A DNA stretch of 64,000 nt from an uncultured Opitutales bacterium. GTDB lineage: Bacteria > Verrucomicrobiota > Verrucomicrobiia > Opitutales > UBA953. Location: the NCBI GenBank assembly GCA_934675585.1, contig CAKUQY010000005.1, positions 1 to 64,000 on the forward strand. The letters run 5' to 3'. The position numbers and the translations under genes are program-made. Each line of letters begins with the position of its first letter. Position 1 is the stretch's first letter. A model generated the notes under the pieces. That model had not been told where the DNA came from, made no database searches, and worked only from the letters and a program-made list of their open reading frames with translations. Of the stretch, positions 9,806-18,475 are shown one piece after another.

Positions 9806-11446
9806 TTATTCTGCCGCGGGAACGTCGTTTTTCTTTTCGGGATTGCGGAAAATCAACGCGTAAATCAACACCACCGCGAAACAAATCGCGGGAACGAGGA
9901 ACGATGAACGCACCGCAGCCGAAGACGTTTTTAAGTTTTCATCAACGAGCGCATCAAAGCCGGGAACGAGCGCGTTGAGCGAGCCGCTGTCAATGCACGA
10001 ACTCATCCAAGGCGTAATAATCGCGCCGCCAAGAATTGCAATAATCAAGCCCGACGCGCCAAGTTTGACTTCTTTTTTGTCCAAACCGCCCAGCGCAATG
10101 CCGTAAATCGTCGGGAACATCAAAGACATGCAGCCCGACATTGCAATCAAGCAAAGCACATTTGCCGCAAAATCAACGCCGCCAATTGAGAACAACACGG
10201 TCGAAGGCAAATACATCACGCCCGCGCAAGTCGCAATCGCCGCCACCGCAAAACACGCCATCATTTTGACAGGATTAAAATATTTCATCAAGAATGTTGC
10301 CACCCAACGGCAAACAATGAAAAGCACAATCGAAATCGTGTAATAAGTTGCCGCATCAGCCGGCGAAACGCCCATTTCTTTTTGGCAATAAACATTCAGC
10401 CAAGTCCACGCCGCAATTTGCACGCCGACATAGAAAAATTGCGCAATCACGCCCATCCAATAACGTGGCTTTTTCAACAAAATCACCAACATTTCGCGAT
10501 AAGTCGGCATCACCACCAAATAAGCAATCGGACCCAACATGCCCAGCAAAATCCAATTCACTTTATCCATTTGCGGGAACGCAAAATACAAAACCGTCAA
10601 CGGCACCAAACTAAACGCCGCCGCAATCAAAACGCGAAGTCCTCCCGATTTTTTCGCGGGAACGCTCTCGCACGCGGGAACGCTATCTTCGGTGGCGGGA
10701 ACGTCTTTGCCCAAATCTGCATCGGCAACCATTTTTTCAGCATCGTCGAGCGCAAGTTTTTCAGCGTCGCGGGAACTCTTACTTTTTAAGAAAAATACCC
10801 AAATCAAAAACGCCACCGCGCAAAGCCCAACATACGGCGCGCAAACCCAGAAAAGTTCGTGGTGAATAATGCTCGCGAGTTGATCTGGATTCGTTTTTTT
10901 CAAAACATCGCGCTCTTCTGCCGTCATTGGATTCAAATTTGCCAAAATCAATTGCTGCGCCAAAACAATGCCAAGCATCGAGCCAAGAGGATTAAACATT
11001 TGCGCAAAATTTAAACGCCGCACCGCAGTTTCTTTCGGTCCCAGCGACAAAATGTACGGATTGCAAGTCGTTTCCAACAACGAACAACCACTCGCCACCA
11101 CAAAAATCGCAATAAAATAAATATTAAAACTTTGCTCAACACACGCAGGAATGTAAAGCAACGCACCGCCAATATAGATGCCCAAACCAATCAAAACGCC
11201 CACGCGATAAGAAAATTCTTCAATCAAAATCGACGCAAAAATCGCAAGCACCGCATACGCGCCATAAAACGCGACTTGCACTAAGCCCGCTTTCGATTGA
11301 TCCATCGTAAAGATCTTTTGAAACGCGGGAACGAGATTATCCGTCATATTGTTTAAAAGTCCCCAAAGCGCAAAGCAGGAGACAAGCATAATGAATGGAA
11401 TAAGATATTTTCCAGGAACAACTCGGGGAGATTGGGGTAATGTCAT
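9806..11446 (-). CDS. fucP: L-fucose:proton symporter-like MFS permease
   Basis: A 12-helix major facilitator protein. Start taken at the third in-frame Met (MTLPQSPRVVPGKYLIPF), since the first 13 codons from 11485 derive from AT-rich intergenic DNA. The start is uncertain: no strong ribosome site is visible. TM1 carries NNMTDNLVPAFQ and TM4 the LLETTCNPYI segment, matching the Asp and Glu sites of FucP. At ~546 residues it is about 100 longer than E. coli FucP. The extra length is a charged central loop containing VPAT, VPAC and VPAK, written by motif copies near 10.66-10.70 kb. It precedes fucI. Confidence 0.9.
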   Translation of the reverse strand: MTLPQSPRVVPGKYLIPFIMLVSCFALWGLLNNMTDNLVPAFQKIFTMDQSKAGLVQVAFYGAYAVLAIFASILIEEFSYRVGVLIGLGIYIGGALLYIPACVEQSFNIYFIAIFVVASGCSLLETTCNPYILSLGPKETAVRRLNFAQMFNPLGSMLGIVLAQQLILANLNPMTAEERDVLKKTNPDQLASIIHHELFWVCAPYVGLCAVAFLIWVFFLKSKSSRDAEKLALDDAEKMVADADLGKDVPATEDSVPACESVPAKKSGGLRVLIAAAFSLVPLTVLYFAFPQMDKVNWILLGMLGPIAYLVVMPTYREMLVILLKKPRYWMGVIAQFFYVGVQIAAWTWLNVYCQKEMGVSPADAATYYTISIVLFIVCRWVATFLMKYFNPVKMMACFAVAAIATCAGVMYLPSTVLFSIGGVDFAANVLCLIAMSGCMSLMFPTIYGIALGGLDKKEVKLGASGLIIAILGGAIITPWMSSCIDSGSLNALVPGFDALVDENLKTSSAAVRSSFLVPAICFAVVLIYALIFRNPEKKNDVPAAE

Positions 11447-11750
11447 AATAACCATAATTATAAATTGAAAATTGAAAATTGACAATTGAGAATTATTTTT
11501 AATGCCAAACTGCGCGGGAACGTGATTTTTTAAATTTTTATCACCGAATGAACCGAATTTACACGAATTTTTGGAGGGGGGATTTCAAATTTTAAATTTC
11601 TTTTTGACGGGAACACTGAAAATTTCACACACGAAGGACGCGAAGGCACGAAGATTTTTTAGGCGCGTTGCTAAGGCAACGCCGGGAACTTTAATTTTAA
11701 CCCTTAACTTTCAACTTTTAAATTTCTTTCAAAAGCCCTTCGCAAAAAGC

Positions 11751-11850
11751 GCGTTCCCGCGAGAAAATAAAAACCGCCGAAATATTTCATTATTTTCACG
11801 GGAACGCTCGCGTTAGCGGGCGGCATTAGCGACGACAATAATTGTTTTTA
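11751..11850 (+). repeat. Partial copy of the 213-bp dispersed repeat
   Basis: The inner part matches the repeats at 29934-30146 and 31181-31393: CGTTCCCGCGAG, then AAATATTTCATTATTTTCACGG, then the GCTCGCGTTAGCGGGC arm and GACGACAATAATTG. Differences are scattered (for example ACCGCCG for TCCATCG). The two inverted motif copies can form the stem of a large hairpin. No gene lies inside. Confidence 0.8.
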
Positions 11851-11922
11851 TTTTTTTGCGCTCGGCGGGAACGAAAATTCTCAACTATAAAACTCTCACC
11901 TTTTTTACATCAAAAACAAAAA

Positions 11923-11947
11923 AAGCACCCGAAATTTTCGAGTGCTT
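11923..11947 (-). terminator. Intrinsic terminator of tRNA-Arg
   Basis: AAGCAC...GTGCTT inverted repeat with a short A/T-rich centre, flanked on the minus strand by a T-run. It sits 10 bases beyond the tRNA-Arg 3' end. Confidence 0.75.
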
Positions 11948-11957
11948 AAAAAAGTGG

Positions 11958-12029
11958 CGGGCCCGCGACGATTCGAACGCCGAACGAGTGATCCGTAGTC
12001 ACTAGTGATAACCATTTCACCACGAGCCC
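11958..12029 (-). tRNA. tRNA-Arg (anticodon ACG)
   Basis: Read on the minus strand, the 5' arm GGGCTCG pairs with CGGGCCC. The anticodon stem AGTGA/TCACT closes the loop CTACGGA, giving anticodon ACG. The T-arm CGGCG-TTCGAAT-CGTCG is intact and the discriminator is G. CCA is not encoded, unlike in the two tRNA-Ser genes of this window. A34 of this tRNA is normally converted to inosine by TadA. Confidence 0.95.
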
Positions 12030-12148
12030 GTGTAAAATCCATTAAACCATTTTTTTACTTTAAATGCAAGCACTTTTTTTTGAATAATTTTTCGGGAACA
12101 TTTTTTTTGCTTGCGGGAACGCGTAAAATAGGCGAAACTATAAGACAA

Positions 12149-12250
12149 GCCAGGTCCTGCGCAATGGGTGCCGGCAAATCCCGCCAGGTTCGGAAGGAAG
12201 CAACGGTAGTTAGGTTCCCCATGTGCGCAGCAAACCTGGCCCCTTTTTTT
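12149..12250 (+). ncRNA. ffs: Signal recognition particle RNA (4.5S type)
   Basis: The conserved SRP domain IV tip GGTTCGGAAGGAAGCA is present at about 12187-12202. The ends pair (GCCAGGT... with ...ACCTGGC) and internal arms (TCCTGCGCA with TGCGCAGCA) form the long bacterial hairpin of about 92 bases. A T-run follows (12243-12249) and acts as terminator. The RNA binds Ffh and targets membrane proteins to SecYEG. Confidence 0.95.
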
Positions 12251-12289
12251 GATTGAGAAACACCCCAAAATAGTCAAGAATAGTTATCG

Positions 12290-12799
12290 ATGAATCGTTT
12301 TAAATTTTGCGCATTTGTTCTTTTGTTTGCGGTCGCGGGCTGTTATGCTCCGCCTAACCCGCCAGCAAAAGCCACGGGAACGACCACGGCGATTCGCTAT
12401 GCGACATTTGAGCGCTTCACCGAAAACGATTTTAAGCGCATCAGCGAATATTTTACAGACCGCGAAAATCAAGGCGGCAATTTAATTTTGCGCACAAATT
12501 CTAAAAAGCGCGCGGGAGCGTATTTGACGATTGGGCTTGAAACCGGCGCGCGCGTTCCCGCGGGAACAACGATTGAGCTTTTTTATTGCGTTCCCGCAAA
12601 ATCGGGTTATTTTCAACAAACTTGGAAAACAGAGCGTGATTTTGTAGCGTTGCCAGAACGTGAAATTTTATTAGGTGTAACCGATCGCGGGAACACCCTG
12701 CCCAACGCTTGGCGCTTTGTGATTACGGCGCCCGACGGAACGATTATTGCTGCGCGCAGTTCGTTTCTTTGGGGAGAATACAATGGCATTAAAAACTAA
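12290..12799 (+). CDS. Lipoprotein of unknown function
   Basis: A 169-residue protein with a lipoprotein signal peptide: basic start MNRFKF, hydrophobic core, lipobox LFAVAGC with Cys18. The mature part is mostly beta-type and has no family I recognise. It contains RVPAGT and CVPAK segments created by motif copies, including a back-to-back pair near 12560. It is 9 bases upstream of kdsD and likely shares its transcript with kdsD and the O-antigen ligase-like gene, which suggests an envelope role (inference). Confidence 0.8.
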   Translation: MNRFKFCAFVLLFAVAGCYAPPNPPAKATGTTTAIRYATFERFTENDFKRISEYFTDRENQGGNLILRTNSKKRAGAYLTIGLETGARVPAGTTIELFYCVPAKSGYFQQTWKTERDFVALPEREILLGVTDRGNTLPNAWRFVITAPDGTIIAARSSFLWGEYNGIKN

Positions 12800-12808
12800 T
12801 ATCAATTT

Positions 12809-13789
12809 ATGAATACACAAGAAATTATCGACGCAGGTCGTCATGTTTTAAGCGAAGAAGCAGCCGCGCTTCAAATTATGTGCGACAATCTTGATGAAAA
12901 TTTTGCAAAAGCGGTTGAAATTCTTTTTTCGGCGCAACGCAAAGTAGTTATTTCGGGCGTTGGCAAATCGGGTTTGATTGGTCAAAAAATCGCGGCAACG
13001 ATGTGTTCGACGGGAACGCCCGCAATTTTTCTTCACGCGGCAGACGCGGCGCACGGCGATTTAGGCATTTACCAAGCTGGCGACCCGCTGATTTTAATTT
13101 CTAAAAGCGGCACGACGGGAGAATTGGTACGACTTTTACCAAGTTTCAAAAAAATGGGCGCAAAAATCATCGCCATCGTCGCCAATAAAAATTCTTCGCT
13201 CGCCGAAAAAGCCGACGTCGTGCTCGACATTTCTGTCAAAACAGAATGCGACCCAATCGGCATCGTTCCCACAACTTCAACCACCTTGCAACTCGCGCTC
13301 GGCGACGCACTCGCTGCCGCATTGATGCGCAAACGCCATTTTGGCGAAAAAGATTTTGCAAAATTTCATCCCGCTGGTCAGCTCGGGCGCAATCTCACGC
13401 TCACCGTCGCCGATGTTATGCACCCGCTCGGCAAAATCGCTGTCGTTCCCGCGGGAACAACTTTGCGCCAAGCCGTTGTTGAAATGACCGAGTTCCCGCA
13501 CGGCGCGGCACTCGTGGCTGACAAAGAAAATAATTTGCTCGGCATTGTTACCGATGGCGATTTGCGCCGCGCGCTCAATAAATATGAAAATATTAACGAT
13601 GTCGTCGTCGATCAATTAATGACCGCCAAACCCACTTGCGCATTTTCATTTATGACGCTTGGCGATGCTGCGCGCGTGATGGAAGACCGTCCATCACAAA
13701 TTTCAGTTTTACCCGTGCTCGATGCGCCCAACGGAAAAATCGCGGGAATCATTCGCATTCACGATATTTACCAAGCGGGAATCGTGTAA
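12809..13789 (+). CDS. kdsD: Arabinose-5-phosphate isomerase (SIS + CBS domains)
   Basis: A 326-residue protein, the standard KdsD length. An SIS domain (about 35-170) has VVISGVGKSGLIG and ISKSGTTGE. Two CBS domains (about 205-325) follow, opening with VADVMH. It interconverts D-ribulose-5-phosphate and D-arabinose-5-phosphate (EC 5.3.1.13), the first step to Kdo of LPS. It is next to a lipoprotein and an O-antigen ligase-like protein. Motif copies lie in its linker (VPAGTT near residue 213). Confidence 0.95.
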   Translation: MNTQEIIDAGRHVLSEEAAALQIMCDNLDENFAKAVEILFSAQRKVVISGVGKSGLIGQKIAATMCSTGTPAIFLHAADAAHGDLGIYQAGDPLILISKSGTTGELVRLLPSFKKMGAKIIAIVANKNSSLAEKADVVLDISVKTECDPIGIVPTTSTTLQLALGDALAAALMRKRHFGEKDFAKFHPAGQLGRNLTLTVADVMHPLGKIAVVPAGTTLRQAVVEMTEFPHGAALVADKENNLLGIVTDGDLRRALNKYENINDVVVDQLMTAKPTCAFSFMTLGDAARVMEDRPSQISVLPVLDAPNGKIAGIIRIHDIYQAGIV

Positions 13790-13795
13790 TTTTTT

Positions 13796-15319
13796 GTGCG
13801 CATGGACCGCCGACAATTACTCATTTGCATTTTTGCAACAATCACGCTGGTTGCGACGACTTGGCTTTACGGCGGACACAGCCCGCTGACGCTTTGCATC
13901 TCGCTCGCGGGAACGGCATTTACATTTTTGTGGTTATTTTTACCCACGTTTGAATTTGGCAGTTCCCAAAGCGCCAAAGAAAATGTTTGGCGCTTAATCA
14001 AGTTTCCGCTGTTTTGGATCGGTCTGCTTTTGTTTGCTTACATTTGCGTGCAATGGGCGCGACCAAATTACGAAATGATTCGCGGGCTCAAAGCGTGGTA
14101 TATTTTTGAAACGCAAGGCGAAGCGCCGTCAATGGCGTTCCCGACAAGCATTCGTGCGCCATTTGGCTTTGAATACAACGCTTGCACGAGCCCGTTGCGC
14201 CAACTTTGCATTCTCGGGAACGCGTGGCTAATGCTTTGCACCTTGTGGTGCGGCGTGCGTTCCCGCAAAGCGCTAAAATGGATGACGCTTATTTTTATCG
14301 GGAACGCGCTTTTGACGGCGGCGTTTGGTTTTTACCAACAAATTGCGGGAACGAGCTATTATCTTGGCGCGCGCACTTTTCATTGGGGACCTTTTTTTTA
14401 CACCAATCACGCGGCAGAATTTTTTGCGCTCAACATCGCGCTTTGCGTGGGAATCGCTTTGCGTTCGTGGCGCGAAACAACATTGCGCTTTGGGCGCGGC
14501 GGCTTACATTTGCCACTCGTCATTGTCGTTTTAGCGTTTATCGTTGCGGCGATTGCGACGCGCTCAATTGGCGGCTCGTTCATCGCGATTGCCTGGATTC
14601 CAATTGGGCTCGCGCTCATTTTATTTTCTAATTTGCTCGACAAAAAATCGTGGATTCTTTTTGGATTTTTTATGATTTCTCTTGGAGCGTTGGGAGCGTT
14701 TTGGTACAGCAACGCCAATCTCGATTCGTATTCTAAAAAAATTGATCGCAAAATCACAACCGCCGAAATTCCCGATTTAAAGCGCAATGCCAACGAAGAA
14801 AACGAACGTTCATTTTTTACATTTGGTCAAGGCGACCGCAAAAAATTGCGCGACCTTTCGCAAAAAATCTTTGAATACAATCCGCAAACAGGCGATTGGT
14901 GGACCGATCACCATACGCAAATTTACGGCTGGGGCGCGGGATCGTATCGTTGGATTTCGCCGAGTTTTCAAAAAACAATTCCTGAAATGAGCTATCTCAA
15001 CAAGCGCACAGGGAAACGCGATATTCACGCTTACGCCAACTACGCGCACTGTGATATTTGGAATATGCTCGTCGAATGGGGCATCGCGGGAACGGCAATT
15101 TTTGGCGCGGGAACGCTTTGGTTTTTTGGCTGGGCGTTTTATAATTGTCGCCGCTGGCGCGTTTCATCGCTCGCGTATCTTGGCGGGATTGGACTTTTTA
15201 TGATTCACGGCTATTTTGACTTTATGATTTATTCGCCATTTTTAACGCTCACAATTGCGCTTTTGATGGTTAATTTTAAGGTTGATCTTTCGCGGGAACG
15301 CCTTTTAAATCACGAATAA
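13796..15319 (+). CDS. O-antigen ligase/polymerase-like membrane protein
   Basis: Up to 507 residues, starting at GTG 13796 or more plausibly ATG 13802 (MDRRQLL). Multiple hydrophobic helices flank a large periplasmic loop (about residues 300-420) rich in charged and aromatic residues, with YGWGAGSYRW and a late HAYANYAHCDIWNMLVEWG block. Such a loop with an H...D...E-W-G segment is typical of the Wzy/WaaL (PF04932) superfamily, which joins or polymerises O-antigen-like glycans. The gene follows kdsD by a few bases. Ligase and polymerase cannot be told apart here. Confidence 0.75.
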   Translation: MRMDRRQLLICIFATITLVATTWLYGGHSPLTLCISLAGTAFTFLWLFLPTFEFGSSQSAKENVWRLIKFPLFWIGLLLFAYICVQWARPNYEMIRGLKAWYIFETQGEAPSMAFPTSIRAPFGFEYNACTSPLRQLCILGNAWLMLCTLWCGVRSRKALKWMTLIFIGNALLTAAFGFYQQIAGTSYYLGARTFHWGPFFYTNHAAEFFALNIALCVGIALRSWRETTLRFGRGGLHLPLVIVVLAFIVAAIATRSIGGSFIAIAWIPIGLALILFSNLLDKKSWILFGFFMISLGALGAFWYSNANLDSYSKKIDRKITTAEIPDLKRNANEENERSFFTFGQGDRKKLRDLSQKIFEYNPQTGDWWTDHHTQIYGWGAGSYRWISPSFQKTIPEMSYLNKRTGKRDIHAYANYAHCDIWNMLVEWGIAGTAIFGAGTLWFFGWAFYNCRRWRVSSLAYLGGIGLFMIHGYFDFMIYSPFLTLTIALLMVNFKVDLSRERLLNHE

Positions 15320-15380
15320 AAACCACAAAAAAATGTCGGCAAGCGCGATACTCACCGACAATTTTAAAACGCATTCTCAA

Positions 15381-17021
15381 TTATTGTTCGCCGTAAACTT
15401 CTTTAGGCCAATAAGTTTTTACGCCTTGTTTGTTGAGGTTTTGAATCACAGGTTTGGCGCGCTTTTTAAAGCTTTCCCAACTGCGACGTTCCATTTGTGT
15501 CCAGCCCGCCTCCGCGACAGCCAACGCGCGCGGGAACGCTTGGTAAGTGATTTGATCGAGCTCAACCAAATGCTCAGCCCAAAGTGTGCCTTCGCAACCG
15601 AGAATGTATTTTTGTTGATCTGCGGGACGGCCATAACCTGGGTCAAATTGATAGCAACGCTCAAGCGTCACAACAGGCATCCAGCCGTGATTGGGATCGC
15701 CGTTGATTTGCGGATAATCAAGATAAGCAAATTCGCCTGGGCAGCAAATCACTTTGTATCCTTCTTTAAGTGCACGGTCGATAGTGCGTGGCGTGAGCCC
15801 CATGCGCCACGAATACATCACGGCATTTTTAGGATATTTTGGCACATCGAGTTCATACCAATAAAGTGCGGTCTTGCCCGCTTTTGCCATCGCGTCAAAA
15901 TTGCGTTGAAAAAAGTATGCCATCAATTCTTGCGAATTTTTGAGATTTTCTTTTTTCATGTGCGCTGCGCAATCTGCACATTCGCTCCAACATTTTGTTG
16001 GCGCTTCATCGCCACCGAGGTGGAAATATTTTGACGGGAACAGTTTGCAAAGTTCTGCCAAAACAGCATCGTAAAATTCATAAGTTTCTTGTTTTCCCGC
16101 GCAAAGCAACGCTTCTGAAACACCCGCGCAATTCCAAATCTCAATTTTCATTTTTGGATTTTGTTTTAACAACGCGGGATCATCATTGACGCGGCGCACA
16201 TATTCGCAAGTCAATTCGGGATAAGCCGAAATAGCACCCATGTTGTGGCCAGGCATATCGATTTCGGGAACGATCTCAACATGGTGTTTTTCTGCAAATT
16301 TAACCAATTCCTTAATTTCTTTTTGCGTGTAATATCCGCGAGTGCCATCAGGTTTATTTTTTTGAGCGCCGACGGACATCAACTTTTTGAATTTTGGATT
16401 TTTAATTTCAATGCGCCAACCTTGGTCGTCAGAAAGGTGAAAATGCAAAGTGTTAAATTTGTAGCGCGCCATCAAAACAATAAATTTTTTAATGTTTTCA
16501 ACAGGTTGAAAATTGCGCGCAACGTCCATCATCAAACCGCGATATTCAAAACGTGGCGCGTCTTTAATTTTCAAAGTCGGAATCGTTTTTGCGTTCCCGC
16601 CAGTTGCCGAATCAATGCAAAGTTCGTCGAGCGTGCAAGCGCCATAAAACGCTCCCGCGGGCGATGTGCCTTCGATTTTGATGCCTTGCGCGGTAACGTC
16701 GAGTTTGTAAGCTTCTGACTTATTGCGTTTGCCTGCTGGGCGCGCGGTGATAACAAGCGCGTTGGGCACAATACCCGTTCCCGCAGCTTTGCTAATCGCC
16801 AACGTTTTTTTGTAGCGATTTTTGTAGAGCATTTGGAAAAATTTTGCAGCATCTTCCGAATTTGCATCCGCATAAATCGCGTTCAATTGAGAGAGTTTAA
16901 ATTCGCCTTTGGTAACTTTAAGTTCCTGCGGCGCGGGGATAATTGGCAATTCCTGCGACTGCGCGATTGCGGGAACGCACGCGAGCGCGAACGCGCAAAT
17001 CGACGAGATAAGTTTTGTCAT
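15381..17021 (-). CDS. Secreted beta-N-acetylhexosaminidase (GH20)
   Basis: A 546-residue protein with a Sec signal peptide (cleavage near AIAQS, residue ~20). It has an N-terminal GH20b domain (PIIPAPQ...) and a GH20 barrel: FRGLMMDVARN-type strand (EYRGLMMDVARNF), LHFHLSDDQGWR and the catalytic FHLGGDEAP, whose Asp-Glu pair serves substrate-assisted hydrolysis. It removes terminal beta-GlcNAc/GalNAc from glycans such as mucin O-glycans (EC 3.2.1.52). It stands alone on the minus strand, facing the O-antigen ligase-like gene. A role with GH89 and fucose genes in mucin use is inferred. Confidence 0.95.
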   Translation of the reverse strand: MTKLISSICAFALACVPAIAQSQELPIIPAPQELKVTKGEFKLSQLNAIYADANSEDAAKFFQMLYKNRYKKTLAISKAAGTGIVPNALVITARPAGKRNKSEAYKLDVTAQGIKIEGTSPAGAFYGACTLDELCIDSATGGNAKTIPTLKIKDAPRFEYRGLMMDVARNFQPVENIKKFIVLMARYKFNTLHFHLSDDQGWRIEIKNPKFKKLMSVGAQKNKPDGTRGYYTQKEIKELVKFAEKHHVEIVPEIDMPGHNMGAISAYPELTCEYVRRVNDDPALLKQNPKMKIEIWNCAGVSEALLCAGKQETYEFYDAVLAELCKLFPSKYFHLGGDEAPTKCWSECADCAAHMKKENLKNSQELMAYFFQRNFDAMAKAGKTALYWYELDVPKYPKNAVMYSWRMGLTPRTIDRALKEGYKVICCPGEFAYLDYPQINGDPNHGWMPVVTLERCYQFDPGYGRPADQQKYILGCEGTLWAEHLVELDQITYQAFPRALAVAEAGWTQMERRSWESFKKRAKPVIQNLNKQGVKTYWPKEVYGEQ

Positions 17022-17067
17022 ATTTTATTGGAGGTTTATTGTTAACAATGTTAATTAAAAATGCAAA

Positions 17068-17814
17068 TTAAAGCCATTCGGGGCGCGCGGCGCAACGCAA
17101 ATTAAAATTAAGCGCGCGTTTGCCTGTTGGCGTCAGTTTAACACAGCCGCCCGCGGCGAGCACGAGCGCCATTCCCGCGGCAACGTCCCAAAGATTGGTA
17201 TTATTTTCGCTGTAAACATCGGCGCGTCCCGAAGCGACATAAGCCACGGCGAGCGCAGCTGTGCCGATCATGCGGATTTTTTTGAATTTGCCCACTTCGG
17301 CAATAAAAGGCGCGAGCGCTTCGGGCGATTTGTCGGCGAGCGCGGGAAAACCGGTCATCAAACACGCTTGCGAAATTTCGTTTGCCCAAGCTGGCTGAAA
17401 CGCGTTCCCGTTGAGCGCAATGCCTTTGCCAACAATGCCCGAAAATAATTCATCGGCATTAAAATTATAAATCACGCCAAGCACAGGTTTATCGCCGCAC
17501 ATCAAGCCAATACTAACGCAAGTGAGCGGCTGTCCGCGCTGATAATTAAAAGTGCCGTCGAGCGGATCAACCACCCAATAATACGTTCCCGCGCTGTCAT
17601 AAAGCGAAGCATTGCCGCCGAGTTCTTCACCAAAAATCGGTAAGCCCGTTCCCGCGAGTTGTTCGCGAATAAAATTTTCAGAATTAACGTCCGCCGCAAG
17701 TTTAACGTCGGTTTTATCGCAAAGCGCAACGCTTTTATCTGCGCCCGCGCGCAAAATTGCGCCTGTGCCTTTGGCGGCATTGATTGCGATTTCAAGAAGT
17801 GCTTGGAGATTCAT
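17068..17814 (-). CDS. Inositol monophosphatase family protein
   Basis: A 248-residue protein when started at MNLQALLEI (ATG 17814), four bases after the stop of the upstream gene. The longer frame to 18006 overlaps that gene and is rejected. It has FGEELGG (metal ligand Glu), WVVDPLDGTFNY (the DPxDGT signature) and a C-terminal WDVAAGMALVLAAGG. It hydrolyses a sugar or nucleotide phosphate with Mg2+, possibly inositol-1-phosphate or 3'-phosphoadenosine 5'-phosphate. A second paralogue lies at 33.2 kb. Substrate not determinable. Confidence 0.9.
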   Translation of the reverse strand: MNLQALLEIAINAAKGTGAILRAGADKSVALCDKTDVKLAADVNSENFIREQLAGTGLPIFGEELGGNASLYDSAGTYYWVVDPLDGTFNYQRGQPLTCVSIGLMCGDKPVLGVIYNFNADELFSGIVGKGIALNGNAFQPAWANEISQACLMTGFPALADKSPEALAPFIAEVGKFKKIRMIGTAALAVAYVASGRADVYSENNTNLWDVAAGMALVLAAGGCVKLTPTGKRALNFNLRCAARPEWL

Positions 17815-17818
17815 AAAA

Positions 17819-18469
17819 TTATTTTTTGTAATTGCCGAAAAGTTCGATTTCGATGTAATGATTGCCGCTGTCGGAAGTATTGCCGTTGCTGTAAAAACGC
17901 CAGTAGCGCGCGGCGGGAACGCTTTTTGCGGGAACGATAATTTTGCCCAAATGTGTTTCGATGTAAACTTTGTCGTTCCCGCGACCCAAATTTGCCGAAT
18001 TATCAAAATCGTTGTTAAAAATAGTTGTTACGTTTTTTTGAAATGTCGCATCGTCAGAACATTGAATAATAACGTCGTGATAAACGCGTTTTTGGCGATG
18101 ATAATGCCAAAGCGCAATCGCGTAAATTTGCGCCGATTTTTCCAAATCAATTTGCACCCATTGCAAACCTGGCGCGAGCTCGACTTCGTAGCCCTCGTCG
18201 CCGTCTTTGTCGCCGTCGGTAATATAATTAAGTTCGCCGACAATAATCAAATCATCGCTCGCCGAAACCGCTTTATTACGCGCCAGATTTTGCGTTCCCG
18301 CAGGCAAATCAAGTTCCCGCGGCGCGCTTGAATTGTCGATATTTTTGGGATCGATTTTAATGGGTTGAGGCGTTCCCACAAGCGCAGGTGGCGGAAACGT
18401 GATTGTAATTTTTTCGGCGTTTAAAATTACCGAAAACAAAACAAAAATTATGACGGCTATTTTCTTCAT
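17819..18469 (-). CDS. Secreted protein with discoidin (F5/8 type C)-like domain
   Basis: A 216-residue protein with a signal peptide (MKKIAVIIFVLFSVILNA). The body resembles a galactose-binding-like/F5-8C fold: NLARNKAVSASD, ITDGDKDGD, WVQIDLEKSAQIYAIALWH and the closing RYWRFYSNG...YIEIELFG. Such domains bind glycans and are often attached to glycosidases; here the domain is alone. It is in a minus-strand run with the IMPase downstream and a secreted unknown upstream (6 bases away). Confidence 0.8.
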   Translation of the reverse strand: MKKIAVIIFVLFSVILNAEKITITFPPPALVGTPQPIKIDPKNIDNSSAPRELDLPAGTQNLARNKAVSASDDLIIVGELNYITDGDKDGDEGYEVELAPGLQWVQIDLEKSAQIYAIALWHYHRQKRVYHDVIIQCSDDATFQKNVTTIFNNDFDNSANLGRGNDKVYIETHLGKIIVPAKSVPAARYWRFYSNGNTSDSGNHYIEIELFGNYKK

Positions 18470-18475
18470 TTTTTA

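Larger units (their letters stand above)
11447..11957. other. Intergenic repeat-bearing region
   Basis: No gene is supported between fucP and tRNA-Arg. The stretch contains an element at 11621-11682 (with the hairpin GCGTTGCTAAGGCAACGC) that recurs inverted at 44104-44166. It also holds a partial copy (11751-11850) of the 213-bp repeat that flanks the RelA/SpoT gene, several motif copies and the terminator of tRNA-Arg. An open frame at 11571-11816 is low-complexity and is not believed to be a gene. Confidence 0.7.

Noticed and set aside
11571..11816. Open frame of 81 codons in the repeat-rich gap after fucP
   Set aside because: It translates dispersed repeats and motif copies, has no ribosome site and no recognisable domain.
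15333..15362. Terminator TGTCGG...CCGACA between the O-antigen ligase-like gene and GH20
   Set aside because: The stem is only 6 bp with a loop of about 15 bases and a short T-run, too weak to list as a feature.
17815..18006. Longer start for the IMPase gene
   Set aside because: The extra 64 codons lie in another frame of the discoidin-like gene; the ATG at 17814 gives the normal family start.
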